A stretch of DNA of 64,000 bases from Scatavimonas merdipullorum (lineage in GTDB: Bacteria > Bacillota > Clostridia > Oscillospirales > Acutalibacteraceae): contig DVGH01000026.1 in the NCBI GenBank assembly GCA_018712865.1, positions 1 through 64,000 on the forward strand, in the 5' to 3' direction. Position 1 is the first letter of the stretch. Each line of letters starts with the position of its first letter. The translations under genes and the position numbers were made by a program. The notes under the pieces are model-generated. The model searched no databases. It saw nothing but the letters and a program-made list of their open reading frames with translations, and was not told the origin of the DNA. Positions 8,321 through 15,713 of the stretch are shown piece after piece.

Positions 8321-8335
8321 TAAGTATCATACTTA
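8321..8335. promoter_or_regulatory. Palindromic operator candidate in the HxlR/flavodoxin divergent region
   Basis: The perfect palindrome TAAGTAT-C-ATACTTA lies midway between the divergent genes. A related half site occurs at 8302-8308, and a looser one near 8345. This is the spacing and symmetry expected for a dimeric winged-helix repressor such as HxlR/YodB. Confidence 0.55.
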
Positions 8336-8425
8336 AATGTGCGTACTTGTTTTCTGTTTTATTCTTGCTATAATTGTAATATAAGAAGCGGGAAAAGTCA
8401 ATCCCGTAAGCTTAGGAGGTAAATT

Positions 8426-8977
8426 ATGAGCAAGAAAATTGTAATCTTAAACGGAAGCCCTCGCAAAAATGGGAATACTTCTGCACTTATCAAAGCGTTT
8501 ACAGAAGGAGCAGAAAGCGCTGGAAATACCGTAACAGAGTTTTTTTTGGACGGTATGGACATTCATGGCTGTAAAGGATGCTTCGGCGGGCACAGCAGCA
8601 AAGAATGTCCCTGCGTCCAGAAGGACGATATGGACAAAATTTACCCGGCAGTAAAAAAATGCGATGTAATCGTGCTGGCAACACCCTTATATTACTGGAA
8701 CATGAGTGGACAGATCAGAACCGCCATTGACCGTCTGTTTGCTTTGGAGGAGGGCGACGGTAATCTTCTCAGAGGGCATGACAGAGCCTCGGCGCTTTTA
8801 ATGGCTGCGGAAGGCCACGGTTTTGAAGATGTGCTTCTCTACTACGGCCACTTGATGGAGCATCTGCGGTGGAAAAACCTTGGCCATGTGCTGGCCGGCG
8901 GAAACGGCGATGTGGGCGATATCAAAGGAAAGGCGGAAATCGAACAGGCCTATGAGCTTGGAAAATCCATTCAATAA
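8426..8977 (+). CDS. NADPH-dependent FMN reductase / flavodoxin-fold oxidoreductase
   Basis: A protein of 183 aa with the flavodoxin-like phosphate loop GSPRKNGNTSAL near residues 10-21 and the flavin-contacting TPLYYWNMSGQ. Four cysteines cluster at 49, 52, 61 and 63 (GCKGC and CPC), resembling iron-sulfur flavoproteins in part, although the spacing is not canonical. An aggaggt ribosome-binding site precedes the ATG. The next gene, a flavin reductase, follows after 23 bases, and both probably form an operon under the divergent HxlR regulator, responding to quinone, disulfide or electrophile stress. Confidence 0.85.
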   Translation: MSKKIVILNGSPRKNGNTSALIKAFTEGAESAGNTVTEFFLDGMDIHGCKGCFGGHSSKECPCVQKDDMDKIYPAVKKCDVIVLATPLYYWNMSGQIRTAIDRLFALEEGDGNLLRGHDRASALLMAAEGHGFEDVLLYYGHLMEHLRWKNLGHVLAGGNGDVGDIKGKAEIEQAYELGKSIQ

Positions 8978-9000
8978 ATTACAGAAAGGAAGCTATAACA

Positions 9001-9498
9001 ATGAAAAAAATGAATTTACCCCAGGCAGCAAAGCTGACTTCTCCTAATCCTGTAGCGGTTGTTTGTACGGAAAAGCCGGACGGCTCTACCAACCTTGCTA
9101 CCGTATGCTGGTGGACATATCTTTCGTTCAACCCGAACATGATCGCCTATGCCATGGCAAAAACCTCCTACAGTGGTGAAATGGTACGGAGCAATCAAAA
9201 GGTTATCCTTACCATTCCCGGCGCAGAAATGGCAGAAGCAGTCATGGGCTGCGGCAGCACCACGGGCCGTAATACCGATAAAGCTTCTAAATTTGGCATC
9301 AAACTTGCACAAGTGGAAGGCAGTTCGATTCAAGTTCCTGTCCACAGCCGTGTGGCAATTGTGTGCAAACTGAAAGAATATCACGAAGTTGGCGACCATT
9401 ACCTGTATATCTGCGATGTGGAACAGGTTTACGGCAACGAAGCAGAAAAAGCATTGTTTGCCTGGAACGGGTACTCTCAGGTGCGTCCGGCAGAGTAA
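9001..9498 (+). CDS. Flavin reductase family protein
   Basis: A protein of 165 aa of the FMN-binding split-barrel flavin-reductase type: an N-terminal NPVAVVCTEKPDGS, the FNPNMIAYAMAK strand and a C-terminal LYICDVEQV. Such proteins bind FMN and pass electrons from reduced nicotinamide to flavin or small substrates. A paralogous split-barrel fold recurs in this window at 11450 and 59144. It follows the flavodoxin-fold gene closely and has its own aaaggaag ribosome-binding site. Confidence 0.85.
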   Translation: MKKMNLPQAAKLTSPNPVAVVCTEKPDGSTNLATVCWWTYLSFNPNMIAYAMAKTSYSGEMVRSNQKVILTIPGAEMAEAVMGCGSTTGRNTDKASKFGIKLAQVEGSSIQVPVHSRVAIVCKLKEYHEVGDHYLYICDVEQVYGNEAEKALFAWNGYSQVRPAE

Positions 9499-9841
9499 AG
9501 AAGGTCAGCAGAATAAACTTTTTACAGCTTGCGCAAGGCATTTTCTGTCCGCTCCTTCTCTGACTGTTTGATTGTGCCGGAAAAATGGATAAAATTTTGT
9601 AAGCCGGGAAGTCAACTTTCAGCCGCAAAAAATCCATATTTTAAAAAGCAAAAAGACCATTTGAATCGTGTCTTGATCTACAGTCAGCTCTATGAAAAAG
9701 TATGAAAATTATTGTTTATAACAGCGTAAGCAACATAATCAGCGGTCAGAATCAATTATGCAGCAGCGATTTTGCAAAAAAAATAAAATGATTAACGCCA
9801 AACGGCGGTATCCGTAAAAACCGGATACCGCCGTTTGGCGT
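9499..9841. other. Intergenic region between convergent genes, no gene seen
   Basis: Apart from the strong inverted repeat at its right end, this stretch shows only short open frames that mirror neighbouring codons. It is AT-rich with no recognised RNA gene. Confidence 0.5.
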
Positions 9842-9842
9842 T
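9794..9842. terminator. Bidirectional terminator with a 21-bp perfect stem
   Basis: Left arm 9794-9814 and right arm 9822-9842 pair perfectly around a 7-base loop. It lies between the convergent flavin reductase and HxlR genes. The right arm extends two bases into the HxlR stop region. Confidence 0.8.
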
Positions 9843-10177
9843 TAATTTATAAAAGATTTATATCCTTCTCCCCAAGTCTGCATAGCGTCAAGAATCGGTT
9901 TTAAGCTTTGACCAAGCTCAGTAAGTGTATATTCCACCCTTGGAGGAACTTCTGCATATACCTTGCGGCTGATCAGGCCGCTTTCCTCCATGTCCCGAAG
10001 CTGTGCGGTCAACACCTTTTGTGATACACTGCCGATAGATTTTTTCAATTCTCCAAACCGTTTTGTCCCAGGCATTAAATCACGCAAAATCAAAACCTTC
10101 CATTTATCGCCGATGAGCGTCAGGGTTGTTTCCACCGGGCAAGCAGGGAGGGCCTTTACATCTTTTTTTTCACGCAT
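9842..10177 (-). CDS. HxlR-family transcriptional regulator (second copy)
   Basis: A protein of 111 aa with the family signature: CPVETTLTLIGDKWKVLILRD at the N-terminus (Cys13 is the usual sensing position), then GSVSQKVLTAQLRDMEESGL, and the wing PPRVEYTLTELGQSLKPIL. It is divergent from the 263-aa hydrolase-like gene, with a 17-bp palindrome just upstream of its own start. It is only distantly similar to the HxlR at 7951, so the pair are not a recent duplication. Confidence 0.9.
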   Translation of the reverse strand: MREKKDVKALPACPVETTLTLIGDKWKVLILRDLMPGTKRFGELKKSIGSVSQKVLTAQLRDMEESGLISRKVYAEVPPRVEYTLTELGQSLKPILDAMQTWGEGYKSFIN

Positions 10178-10199
10178 ATATTAAACCTCCAGACATAAT

Positions 10200-10216
10200 A
10201 GTTTCAATTTGAAACT
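10200..10216. promoter_or_regulatory. Palindromic operator candidate upstream of the second HxlR gene
   Basis: AGTTTCAA-T-TTGAAACT is a perfect 17-bp palindrome 23 bases before the HxlR start. It sits where the -10/-35 region of that gene would be, suggesting autoregulation. The rest of the 329-bp divergent region (10178-10506) holds the direct repeats and promoter listed separately. Confidence 0.55.
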
Positions 10217-10342
10217 TTCTTACAAATTGTACCATACGTCTGTTTTTAGGTCAATATTTTTGCCGTTAAAGGATTTTGAAAAAATTTTCTAAAAATTTTT
10301 TAAGCTCGTGCTGATAGCGGAAAATCCCATAGTTACACATTT

Positions 10343-10384
10343 GTTTCCTTTTGGTAACTGCTTAATCGTTTCTTTTTGGTAACT
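10343..10384 (+). repeat. Two 17-bp direct repeats in the divergent region
   Basis: GTTTCCTTTTGGTAACT (10343-10359) and GTTTCTTTTTGGTAACT (10368-10384) differ at one base and are 25 bases apart, just upstream of the promoter at 10406-10434. They could be regulator half sites. Confidence 0.5.
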
Positions 10385-10405
10385 ACACCACAATAAAGTG
10401 CGTAC

Positions 10406-10434
10406 TTTACGAACATCATCGGCCTGCGTATAAT
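10406..10434 (+). promoter_or_regulatory. Sigma-A-type promoter for the 263-aa gene
   Basis: TTTACG (10406-10411) and TATAAT (10429-10434) with a 17-base spacer, about 70 bases before the start at 10507. Confidence 0.6.
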
Positions 10435-10506
10435 AAAAGCAAGAGCTAGGAAAACGGCCGTTCCAAAGCACGAAAATTAAAAAACAAATCTACGGAGGAA
10501 TTTACA

Positions 10507-11298
10507 ATGAACAAAAATACATTTACAACGGTAAAGCTCGAAAAAGGCGAAATGAATATTTACGATTTTGGCGGCATCAAGCTGCACGCATACAAGACCA
10601 ACGATTTTATTGACGATGAGGTTTTCATTGTCGAGAAAAACGGCAAAGCGGTTATCATTGAATCTCCCTGCTTCTTTGACAACAACAAAGAGCTTGCCGA
10701 ATATCTGAAGGATATCGAGGTCGAGGGTATGCTGATAGCCTACCACGGCGCAGGCGCTACCTTTCTGCCGGAAGCTCCCAAATATGCTACGCAAAATGCG
10801 ATAGATTACTCCGAAAACGGCGGCGGTAAGGCTTTAATTGAAAACTTCACAGGCGCATTCGGCGAAATTTTTGACAACTCCATCCATAAGATTACCAATG
10901 TGATAGGCGAAGGTAAGGCGACAATCGGCGGTATTGATTTTATCATAAAGCAGACTGCGGAAGCCTTTGATGTGGAAATTCCGGAAATCAACGCCGTTTA
11001 CACCCACATGCTTGGCCACGACTGCCACTCTATTGTGGCTGGTGCCGGTCATGCCGACGCAATGATTGCAGAGCTTCAAAGCTATATTAGAAAGGGATAT
11101 GATTTAATTCTGACCTCTCACTATACGCCCGAGGATTTGAAGGATGCGCAAACCAAAATTGCTTATCTTGAAAATCTGAAAAAGATTGCAGCAAGCTGTG
11201 CGGACGCAGACAGCTTCAAAGCAGAGGTTCAAAAGCAGTACCCGGCATACAGCGGCCAAAACTATTTGGACATGACGGCAGGGTTTTTCTTTGCCTAA
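10507..11298 (+). CDS. Metallo-beta-lactamase-fold-like protein lacking the canonical metal motif
   Basis: A protein of 263 aa. The early part (INIYDFGGIKLHAYKTNDF type strands, then DDEVFIVEKNGKAVIIESPCFF near 36-57) looks like the N-terminal strands of an MBL-fold hydrolase. Where the HxHxDH metal motif is expected there is instead AYHGAGATF (His80), and later GHDCHSIVAGAGHAD and TSHYTPED. I therefore call it MBL-like with a degenerate metal site; a substrate cannot be named. A good aggagg-type site (acggaggaa) precedes the ATG. It is divergent from the HxlR gene at 9842 and followed by its own terminator. Confidence 0.5.
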   Translation: MNKNTFTTVKLEKGEMNIYDFGGIKLHAYKTNDFIDDEVFIVEKNGKAVIIESPCFFDNNKELAEYLKDIEVEGMLIAYHGAGATFLPEAPKYATQNAIDYSENGGGKALIENFTGAFGEIFDNSIHKITNVIGEGKATIGGIDFIIKQTAEAFDVEIPEINAVYTHMLGHDCHSIVAGAGHADAMIAELQSYIRKGYDLILTSHYTPEDLKDAQTKIAYLENLKKIAASCADADSFKAEVQKQYPAYSGQNYLDMTAGFFFA

Positions 11299-11307
11299 AC
11301 AAAATGC

Positions 11308-11346
11308 GGGGCTGTCGCAAATATGGCAGCCCCATTCTGTTTTTTC
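11308..11346 (+). terminator. Intrinsic terminator
   Basis: Stem ggggctg (11308-11314) with cagcccc (11327-11333), followed by a T-rich run ending TTTTTT. It closes the 263-aa gene. Confidence 0.75.
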
Positions 11347-11449
11347 AAGCTGAAAAACATCTTTATTTGTGAAACACCGCACCGTACTACCTTTTCTTTA
11401 TAGAATATGCTTGCAGCAGTAAATTAAGACTGTAAGGAGACGCATAAAA

Positions 11450-12085
11450 GTGACAGCAACGGATTTTTTAAAATATTTGGAAAAAGAAATACACACAGCC
11501 GTTGCCGCAACCGTAGACGAAAACGGCCTTCCTGTGACCTGTGCCGTTGATATAATGGACAGTGATGCAAGTAACCTGTACTTTCTCACAGCAAAAGGAA
11601 AAGGGCTTTATAAGCGGCTGAAAAACCGTGGATATATGGCGCTGACCGGCATAAAAGGAGAAAGCACTATGTCCTGCGTGGCGGTATCTGTACAGGGAAA
11701 AGTAAAAGAGCTTGGAAGCGCTTTGTTGCAGCAGCTTTTTGAAAAAAATCCATATATGCAGGAGATCTATCCCACAAAAGAATCACAAAAGGCACTTACC
11801 GTCTTTGCATTGTATCAAGGCAGCGGCGAGTGGTTTGACCTCTCTAAAAAACCCATTGAGCGTTTTTCCTTTGCCTTTGGCCAGGCAAAAGAAGAAAAAG
11901 AGGGCTACTTCATCACAAGCGCCTGTAACGGTTGCCGGATTTGTGAAAGGGTATGCCCGCAAAACTGCATTGATTTTACGGCAATACCGTCTGTTATCCG
12001 GCAGGAAAACTGCTTGCGTTGCGGCAACTGTATAAACGTCTGTCCACAAAACGCTGTGATTCGGGGGGGGGGAATAAAGAAATGA
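11450..12085 (+). CDS. FMN-binding split-barrel protein with two 4Fe-4S clusters
   Basis: A protein of 211 aa starting at GTG, with AAGGAGA 10 bases upstream. Residues 1-140 form a pyridoxamine-5-phosphate-oxidase-like split barrel (TVDENGLPVTCAVDIM, then YFLTAKGKGLYKRLK). Residues 159-198 carry two ferredoxin motifs: Cys159-x2-Cys162-x2-Cys165-x3-Cys169 and Cys188-x2-Cys191-x2-Cys194-x3-Cys198. Such fusions are putative electron-transfer flavoproteins in anaerobes. The stop TGA overlaps the macrodomain start as ATGA, so the two are translationally coupled. Ten consecutive G (12063-12072) sit five codons before the end; one extra G would open the frame into the macrodomain gene. Confidence 0.85.
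   Translation: MTATDFLKYLEKEIHTAVAATVDENGLPVTCAVDIMDSDASNLYFLTAKGKGLYKRLKNRGYMALTGIKGESTMSCVAVSVQGKVKELGSALLQQLFEKNPYMQEIYPTKESQKALTVFALYQGSGEWFDLSKKPIERFSFAFGQAKEEKEGYFITSACNGCRICERVCPQNCIDFTAIPSVIRQENCLRCGNCINVCPQNAVIRGGGIKK
12063..12072 (+). repeat. Ten-G homopolymer at the end of the Fe-S flavoprotein gene
   Basis: A run of ten G inside coding sequence. With one more G the reading frame passes through AATAAAGAA into ATG ACG of the macrodomain gene without a stop. With one fewer, a TAA follows at once. Such tracts are prone to polymerase slippage and to sequencing error. Confidence 0.8.
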
Positions 12086-12861
12086 CGCAAGCAGAAAGAC
12101 GATTCTATTTAATCCAGGGCCTGCTCCATGAGCAGCCCCGATTTTCTGACCAAGAAATTCCGGCAGACGAGCAGGAACAAAAAAATCTGCTCCGTTTGCT
12201 TTTAAATATTCGTATGCCCCATCCTGTGAGTAAGGAATTTTTAAAAGTGCAGGATGCCTATTTGCAGGATGAAATCCGGCGCAAGGGCATAACAGATTTT
12301 GCTGATCTAAAGCCGGTACAGAAGGGGCTTTATCTGTGGAAAGGCGATATTACCACGCTTTGCTGTGACGCGATTGTCAACGCAGCCAACAGCCAAATGC
12401 TCGGCTGCTTTATTCCGTGTCACGGCTGCATCGACAACGCCATTCACACCTTTTCGGGTATTCAGCTTCGGTTGGCCTGCGCAGAGCTCATGAAAAAACA
12501 AGGGCACAAGGAGGAAACCGGCAAAGCAAAAATCACGCCGGCGTTTAATCTGCCATGCAACTATGTGCTGCATACCGTTGGCCCCGTGGTATATGGGGGG
12601 CTTACAAAGCAGGAAAAAGAGCTGCTTGCATCCTGCTATCGCGCATGTTTGGCGCTTGCAGATCAAAACGGAGTAAAAAGCATTGCGTTTTGCTGTATTT
12701 CTACAGGCGAGTTCCATTTTCCCAATGATAAAGCGGCAGAAATAGCTATACGCACGGTAAAAAATTACAAAGAGCAAACACATAGTGAAATTCAGGTGAT
12801 ATTCAATGTTTTTAAAGAAACCGACTACCATATTTACAGAAAATTACTCAGCGCAGATTGA
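12082..12861 (+). CDS. Zinc-containing macrodomain, protein-ADP-ribose hydrolase (SirTM-linked)
   Basis: A protein of 259 aa from the ATG that overlaps the upstream stop. The macrodomain core has IVNAANSQML (about 98-107), and the zinc-macrodomain signature CFIPCHGCIDNAIH with Cys109, His114 and Cys116 as likely zinc ligands. In Staphylococcus and Streptococcus, such macrodomains remove the ADP-ribose that SirTM attaches to a lipoylated GcvH-like protein. The following gene is SirTM, overlapping by 56 bases. No gcvH-L or lplA2 gene is seen here, so the target in this organism is open. The longer open frame from 12019 only reflects the upstream gene read out of frame. Confidence 0.88.
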   Translation: MTQAERRFYLIQGLLHEQPRFSDQEIPADEQEQKNLLRLLLNIRMPHPVSKEFLKVQDAYLQDEIRRKGITDFADLKPVQKGLYLWKGDITTLCCDAIVNAANSQMLGCFIPCHGCIDNAIHTFSGIQLRLACAELMKKQGHKEETGKAKITPAFNLPCNYVLHTVGPVVYGGLTKQEKELLASCYRACLALADQNGVKSIAFCCISTGEFHFPNDKAAEIAIRTVKNYKEQTHSEIQVIFNVFKETDYHIYRKLLSAD

Positions 12862-13711
12862 AAAATTGAAAAAAGAGATTGAAACCGCCGATGCCATTGT
12901 AATTGGCGCCGGTGCGGGGATGTCCACTTCCGCGGGAATGGCCTATAACGGTCAACGGTTTGAAAAAAACTTTTCAGATTTTCACCAAAAGTATGGTATA
13001 ACCGATATGTACGCGGGCGGTTTCTATCCCTATGCTACATTGGAGGAATACTGGGCATGGTGGTCAAGGCAAATCTATGTAAACCGCTATGATGTCACCC
13101 CCGGTAAGCCTTATATGGATTTGCTTGCATTGGTGGGGGATAAAGATTACTTCGTGATTACCACCAATGTGGATCATCAGTTTCAGCTCGCAGGGTTTGA
13201 TAAAAAGCGGCTGTTTTACACACAGGGCGATTACGGCCTTTGGCAATGCTCCAAAGCCTGTCACGAAAAGACCTATGACAATGAAACGCAGGTTCGGCAA
13301 ATGGTAGCTGAGCAGAAAGATATGAAAATTCCATCTGAGCTGGTGCCGTACTGCCCGGTTTGCGGTGCGCCGATGACGATGAATCTGCGGGTCGACCATA
13401 CTTTTGTGCAGGATCAGGGCTGGTATGCTGCCGCAAACAGGTATGATGGCTTTATCCGCCGTCACGAGAATTTGCACATTCTGTTTTTGGAGCTTGGTGT
13501 GGGGGGAAACACCCCGGTGATCATCAAGTACCCTTTTTGGCAAATGACAGCAAGAAACAGTAAGGCTGTTTATGCCTGTATCAATGCTGGCGAGGCAATT
13601 GGGCCGGATGAAATTGCGCGGCAGGCCATTTATATTAACGACGATATAGGGGAGGTTTTAGATAAATTAACCCCCAAAACAGCAGGAACCACACCTGCAG
13701 AAAATTGCTAA
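12806..13711 (+). CDS. Class M sirtuin (SirTM), protein ADP-ribosyltransferase
   Basis: A protein of 301 aa. The NAD-binding motif GAGAGMSTSAG lies at 34-44. TTNVDHQF (Asn121) and YTQGDYGLWQC (Gln140) match the positions of the catalytic Asn and Gln described for SirTM, where the usual deacetylase His is absent. Structural zinc ligands are Cys148, Cys152, Cys183 and Cys186. These enzymes transfer ADP-ribose to protein, reversed by the linked macrodomain. The gene begins inside the macrodomain gene, so coupling is tight. A terminator is not obvious in the 140 bases after it. Confidence 0.9.
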   Translation: MFLKKPTTIFTENYSAQIEKLKKEIETADAIVIGAGAGMSTSAGMAYNGQRFEKNFSDFHQKYGITDMYAGGFYPYATLEEYWAWWSRQIYVNRYDVTPGKPYMDLLALVGDKDYFVITTNVDHQFQLAGFDKKRLFYTQGDYGLWQCSKACHEKTYDNETQVRQMVAEQKDMKIPSELVPYCPVCGAPMTMNLRVDHTFVQDQGWYAAANRYDGFIRRHENLHILFLELGVGGNTPVIIKYPFWQMTARNSKAVYACINAGEAIGPDEIARQAIYINDDIGEVLDKLTPKTAGTTPAENC

Positions 13712-13853
13712 AAGAAAAAATATTTACAGGCTTTAGAAGTGCTGCCCGGCTTAAAATTATTAAAAATTTGAGTAATTTTGAACAGATTGCTGTTTTTCAA
13801 TCGTATTATAGATGAAGCTTTATATAGCTATCTAAAATTTGGAGGAAACAGAC

Positions 13854-14252
13854 ATGAAAAAAATGATTACTGCTATCCTAACTGCGGCGTTGGTACTTTC
13901 TATTGGTGCAATCAGCACATTCGCAGCTGCCCCAGGGCAAAACGCAAACTATACAGACGCCGACAACGACGGCGTCTGCGACAACTATGTTCCTGTTAAA
14001 AGCGCAAAAGGCACCGGAGCCGGGCAAAACGCAAACTATACAGACGCCAACAACGACGGCGTCTGCGATAACTATGCTGCCGTCAAAAGCATAAAAGGTA
14101 CCGGAGCCGGGCAAAACGCAAACTATACAGACACCGACAACGACGGCGTTTGTGATAACTATGCTGCCAAAGTGTGTCCGCAGAATGGTGCAGGATATGG
14201 ACATGGATTTAGCCAAGGTCGTCAAAACGGTAAAAATGTAAACGGACAATGA
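13854..14252 (+). CDS. Secreted repeat protein with DxDNDGxCD calcium-loop-like units
   Basis: A protein of 132 aa starting at the ATG 13854 after ggaggaaac (a longer frame from 13839 lacks a ribosome-binding site). Residues 1-24 are a signal peptide ending TFAAAP. Three 29-residue repeats follow, each containing GQNANYTDADNDGVCDNY with small variations. The DADNDGVCD core resembles EF-hand or thrombospondin type-3 calcium loops, each with one Cys. A Gly/Asn-rich tail ends NGKNVNGQ. The function is unknown; binding of calcium or another metal at the surface is an inference from the loops. It has no close operon partner. Confidence 0.7.
   Translation: MKKMITAILTAALVLSIGAISTFAAAPGQNANYTDADNDGVCDNYVPVKSAKGTGAGQNANYTDANNDGVCDNYAAVKSIKGTGAGQNANYTDTDNDGVCDNYAAKVCPQNGAGYGHGFSQGRQNGKNVNGQ
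13935..14168 (+). repeat. Three 87-bp tandem repeats inside the secreted protein gene
   Basis: Units start at 13935, 14022 and 14109 (GGGCAAAACGCAAACTATAC each time), nearly identical over the first 45-50 bases; the last is shortened. Near identity at the DNA level suggests recent duplication or conversion, so copy number may vary between strains. Confidence 0.85.
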
Positions 14253-14290
14253 TGTTTGCAATTTCATCGTGCGACTCTATCATGTTGACA

Positions 14291-14340
14291 AGCCCCCTTT
14301 CGAATGAACGCTCCGTTCATTCGAAAGGGGGCTGTTTTTT
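14291..14340. terminator. Bidirectional terminator with a 20-bp perfect stem
   Basis: Arms 14291-14310 and 14314-14333 pair perfectly around a 3-base loop, followed by TTTTTT. It separates the convergent repeat-protein and flavoprotein genes. Confidence 0.85.
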
Positions 14341-14358
14341 GCAAATTCCCTGTTAAAA

Positions 14359-14976
14359 TCACCGTATAAAATGCATGGGTGTAAATTCTTCTTTTTCAGG
14401 CAGGCCATACGTCTTTTTGCCAAGCGCAATGCTTTTAATCAGAAAAGACATGTTTCGTGCCAGCGTTCGCATGGTTTGCAAACCTTCTATATCCTGTGCG
14501 GCCTGTCCCGGTTCCCTTCCATGTATACTGTTCCAATACTGGCTGGAGGCTACCGGCATACCACAAATCGTAAAATATTTGTTTAACTCGTCAAAAGTGG
14601 AGGATAAGCCGCCTCGCCGTGCCGCCACAACACTTGCACCGACCTTCATGGTTTTATCAAAATGTGTGCTGTAAAACAGACGGTCCAGAAAAGCAATCAA
14701 TGTTGCATTGGCAGAAGCATAATATACCGGCGAAGCAATTACCAAACCATCGCACAATGCAAATTTTGGCGCGGTTTCGTTTACTATATCGTCAAATACG
14801 CACTTTCCGGTTTTTCCGCAGAAATTGCAGGCAATACAGCCACGGATATCCAGCTTGCCAATTTGTATCGTTTCCGTTTCCAACCCTTCGGCGGTGAAAA
14901 TCTTCTCCATCTCATTTAGTGCAATAGAAGTGTTTCCTTTGGGACGGGGGCTGCCATTAATCATCAAAACTTTCAT
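14359..14976 (-). CDS. Iron-sulfur flavoprotein-like NAD(P)H oxidoreductase
   Basis: A protein of 205 aa with the flavodoxin-like loop GSPRPKGNTSIAL at 8-20 and the compact cysteine motif CIACNFCGKTGKC (C-x2-C-x2-C-x5-C), which matches the 4Fe-4S ligand pattern of Isf flavoproteins. SPVYYASANATLIAFLDRLFY forms the FMN-contact and dimer region. Isf-type proteins reduce small oxidants or quinones with electrons from ferredoxin or NAD(P)H. It is a single gene with its promoter in the long region to the right. Confidence 0.85.
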   Translation of the reverse strand: MKVLMINGSPRPKGNTSIALNEMEKIFTAEGLETETIQIGKLDIRGCIACNFCGKTGKCVFDDIVNETAPKFALCDGLVIASPVYYASANATLIAFLDRLFYSTHFDKTMKVGASVVAARRGGLSSTFDELNKYFTICGMPVASSQYWNSIHGREPGQAAQDIEGLQTMRTLARNMSFLIKSIALGKKTYGLPEKEEFTPMHFIR

Positions 14977-15091
14977 CGTAAAATCCTCCTGTAAAATCAG
15001 TTTTACTATTTGATCCTGTATTTATGAAAGCGTTATAAGCGGGTCTATGCTTTCAACAGACTAAAATTATACAACGAATATTTCAAATCTT

Positions 15092-15223
15092 TTATAAATT
15101 GCCTGTGCCTGTTTCTTCTTTCAATTTCCGCTTAGCAATTGTAAAAATATCTTTACCACTTTCTCTGTGTCCACCAGATACTTCATATGTATCTCTTCCT
15201 TTTATATTATCATAGAACTTTAC
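15092..15223 (-). pseudogene. Remnant of a NUDIX hydrolase gene
   Basis: Reading the minus strand from 15223, VKFYDNIKGRDTYEVSGGHR continues to an end at a TAA at 15092 after EETGTGNL. It matches the NUDIX protein at 6051-6482 (VKFYD, then ETFEVPGGHREIGE and KRELHEETGA) but lacks about 23 residues between VKFYD and the box, has a stop just before VKFYD, and is cut after the box. It is therefore a deletion derivative of a related gene, not a functional copy. Confidence 0.75.
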
Positions 15224-15558
15224 TTATACCATCTGGTAAACACCACCATAAATTTCTGCATTTTTCTTTTTTCCATTATACACTATTGGCCCCGATCAGG
15301 CAATCAAAAACAGTTTGAATTTCTCGCCTTATTATTGACTGCCGTATATATCTTTACTGTCCTAACTACAATTGCAGGGGATTACAGCGGTTATATGGTA
15401 TTCCACAGTGTAATCAGCTCCATTTAAATGAATACGTCCTGTTTCCACAGGAGAACAGCGGCTTTTTCCTCTGGCAAAGGCTTTCCTGCTTATTGTTGTT
15501 TTTGCCGTAAAAAGTAAAAGTCAGGTATAAATGACACATATATCTATCAACAATCAAC

Positions 15559-15590
15559 AAAACCAGCATAGTGTATGCTATGCCGGTTTT
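15559..15590. terminator. Hairpin upstream of the ABC exporter promoter
   Basis: A 13-bp inverted repeat with one mismatch (15559-15571, 15578-15590), ending in TTTT on the plus strand and in a U-rich end on the minus strand. It may insulate the exporter from upstream transcription. Confidence 0.6.
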
Positions 15591-15627
15591 ATTATTATAA
15601 AAGTTTGCAAAAAAAGCAAAAATTAGT

Positions 15628-15656
15628 TTGTTGTTTTTTGTAAACTATGGTACAAT
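15628..15656 (+). promoter_or_regulatory. Sigma-A-type promoter for the ABC exporter
   Basis: TTGTTG (15628-15633) and TACAAT (15651-15656), 17-base spacer, about 58 bases before the GTG start. Confidence 0.6.
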
Positions 15657-15713
15657 AAATAAAATGTTCCCTAAAAGAAGGGGCGTTATATTTTTAATTA
15701 AGGAGGTTTATAA

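Larger units (their letters stand above)
14977..15713. other. Long gene-poor region with a decayed NUDIX gene
   Basis: This 737-bp region holds the upstream signals of the flavoprotein gene, a NUDIX remnant (15092-15223), a hairpin at 15559-15590, and the promoter of the ABC exporter. From about 15240 to 15550 I see no gene, only short frames without ribosome-binding sites. It looks like a region of past insertion and decay. Confidence 0.55.

Noticed and set aside
10343..10384. Direct repeats as iterons of a replication origin
   Set aside because: Only two copies, located in a divergent promoter region of chromosomal-type genes; operator half sites are more likely.
12019..12861. Macrodomain gene starting at 12019
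   Set aside because: The extra N-terminal part is the upstream Fe-S gene read out of frame; ATG 12082 overlaps the stop as ATGA and matches the family start.
13935..14168. Tandem repeats considered as a CRISPR array
   Set aside because: The repeat is 87 bp, in frame in a coding sequence, with no unique spacers and no cas genes nearby.
15167..15427. Frame of 86 codons over the NUDIX remnant region
   Set aside because: It runs antisense to the remnant, has no ribosome-binding site and a composition unlike real proteins of this genome.
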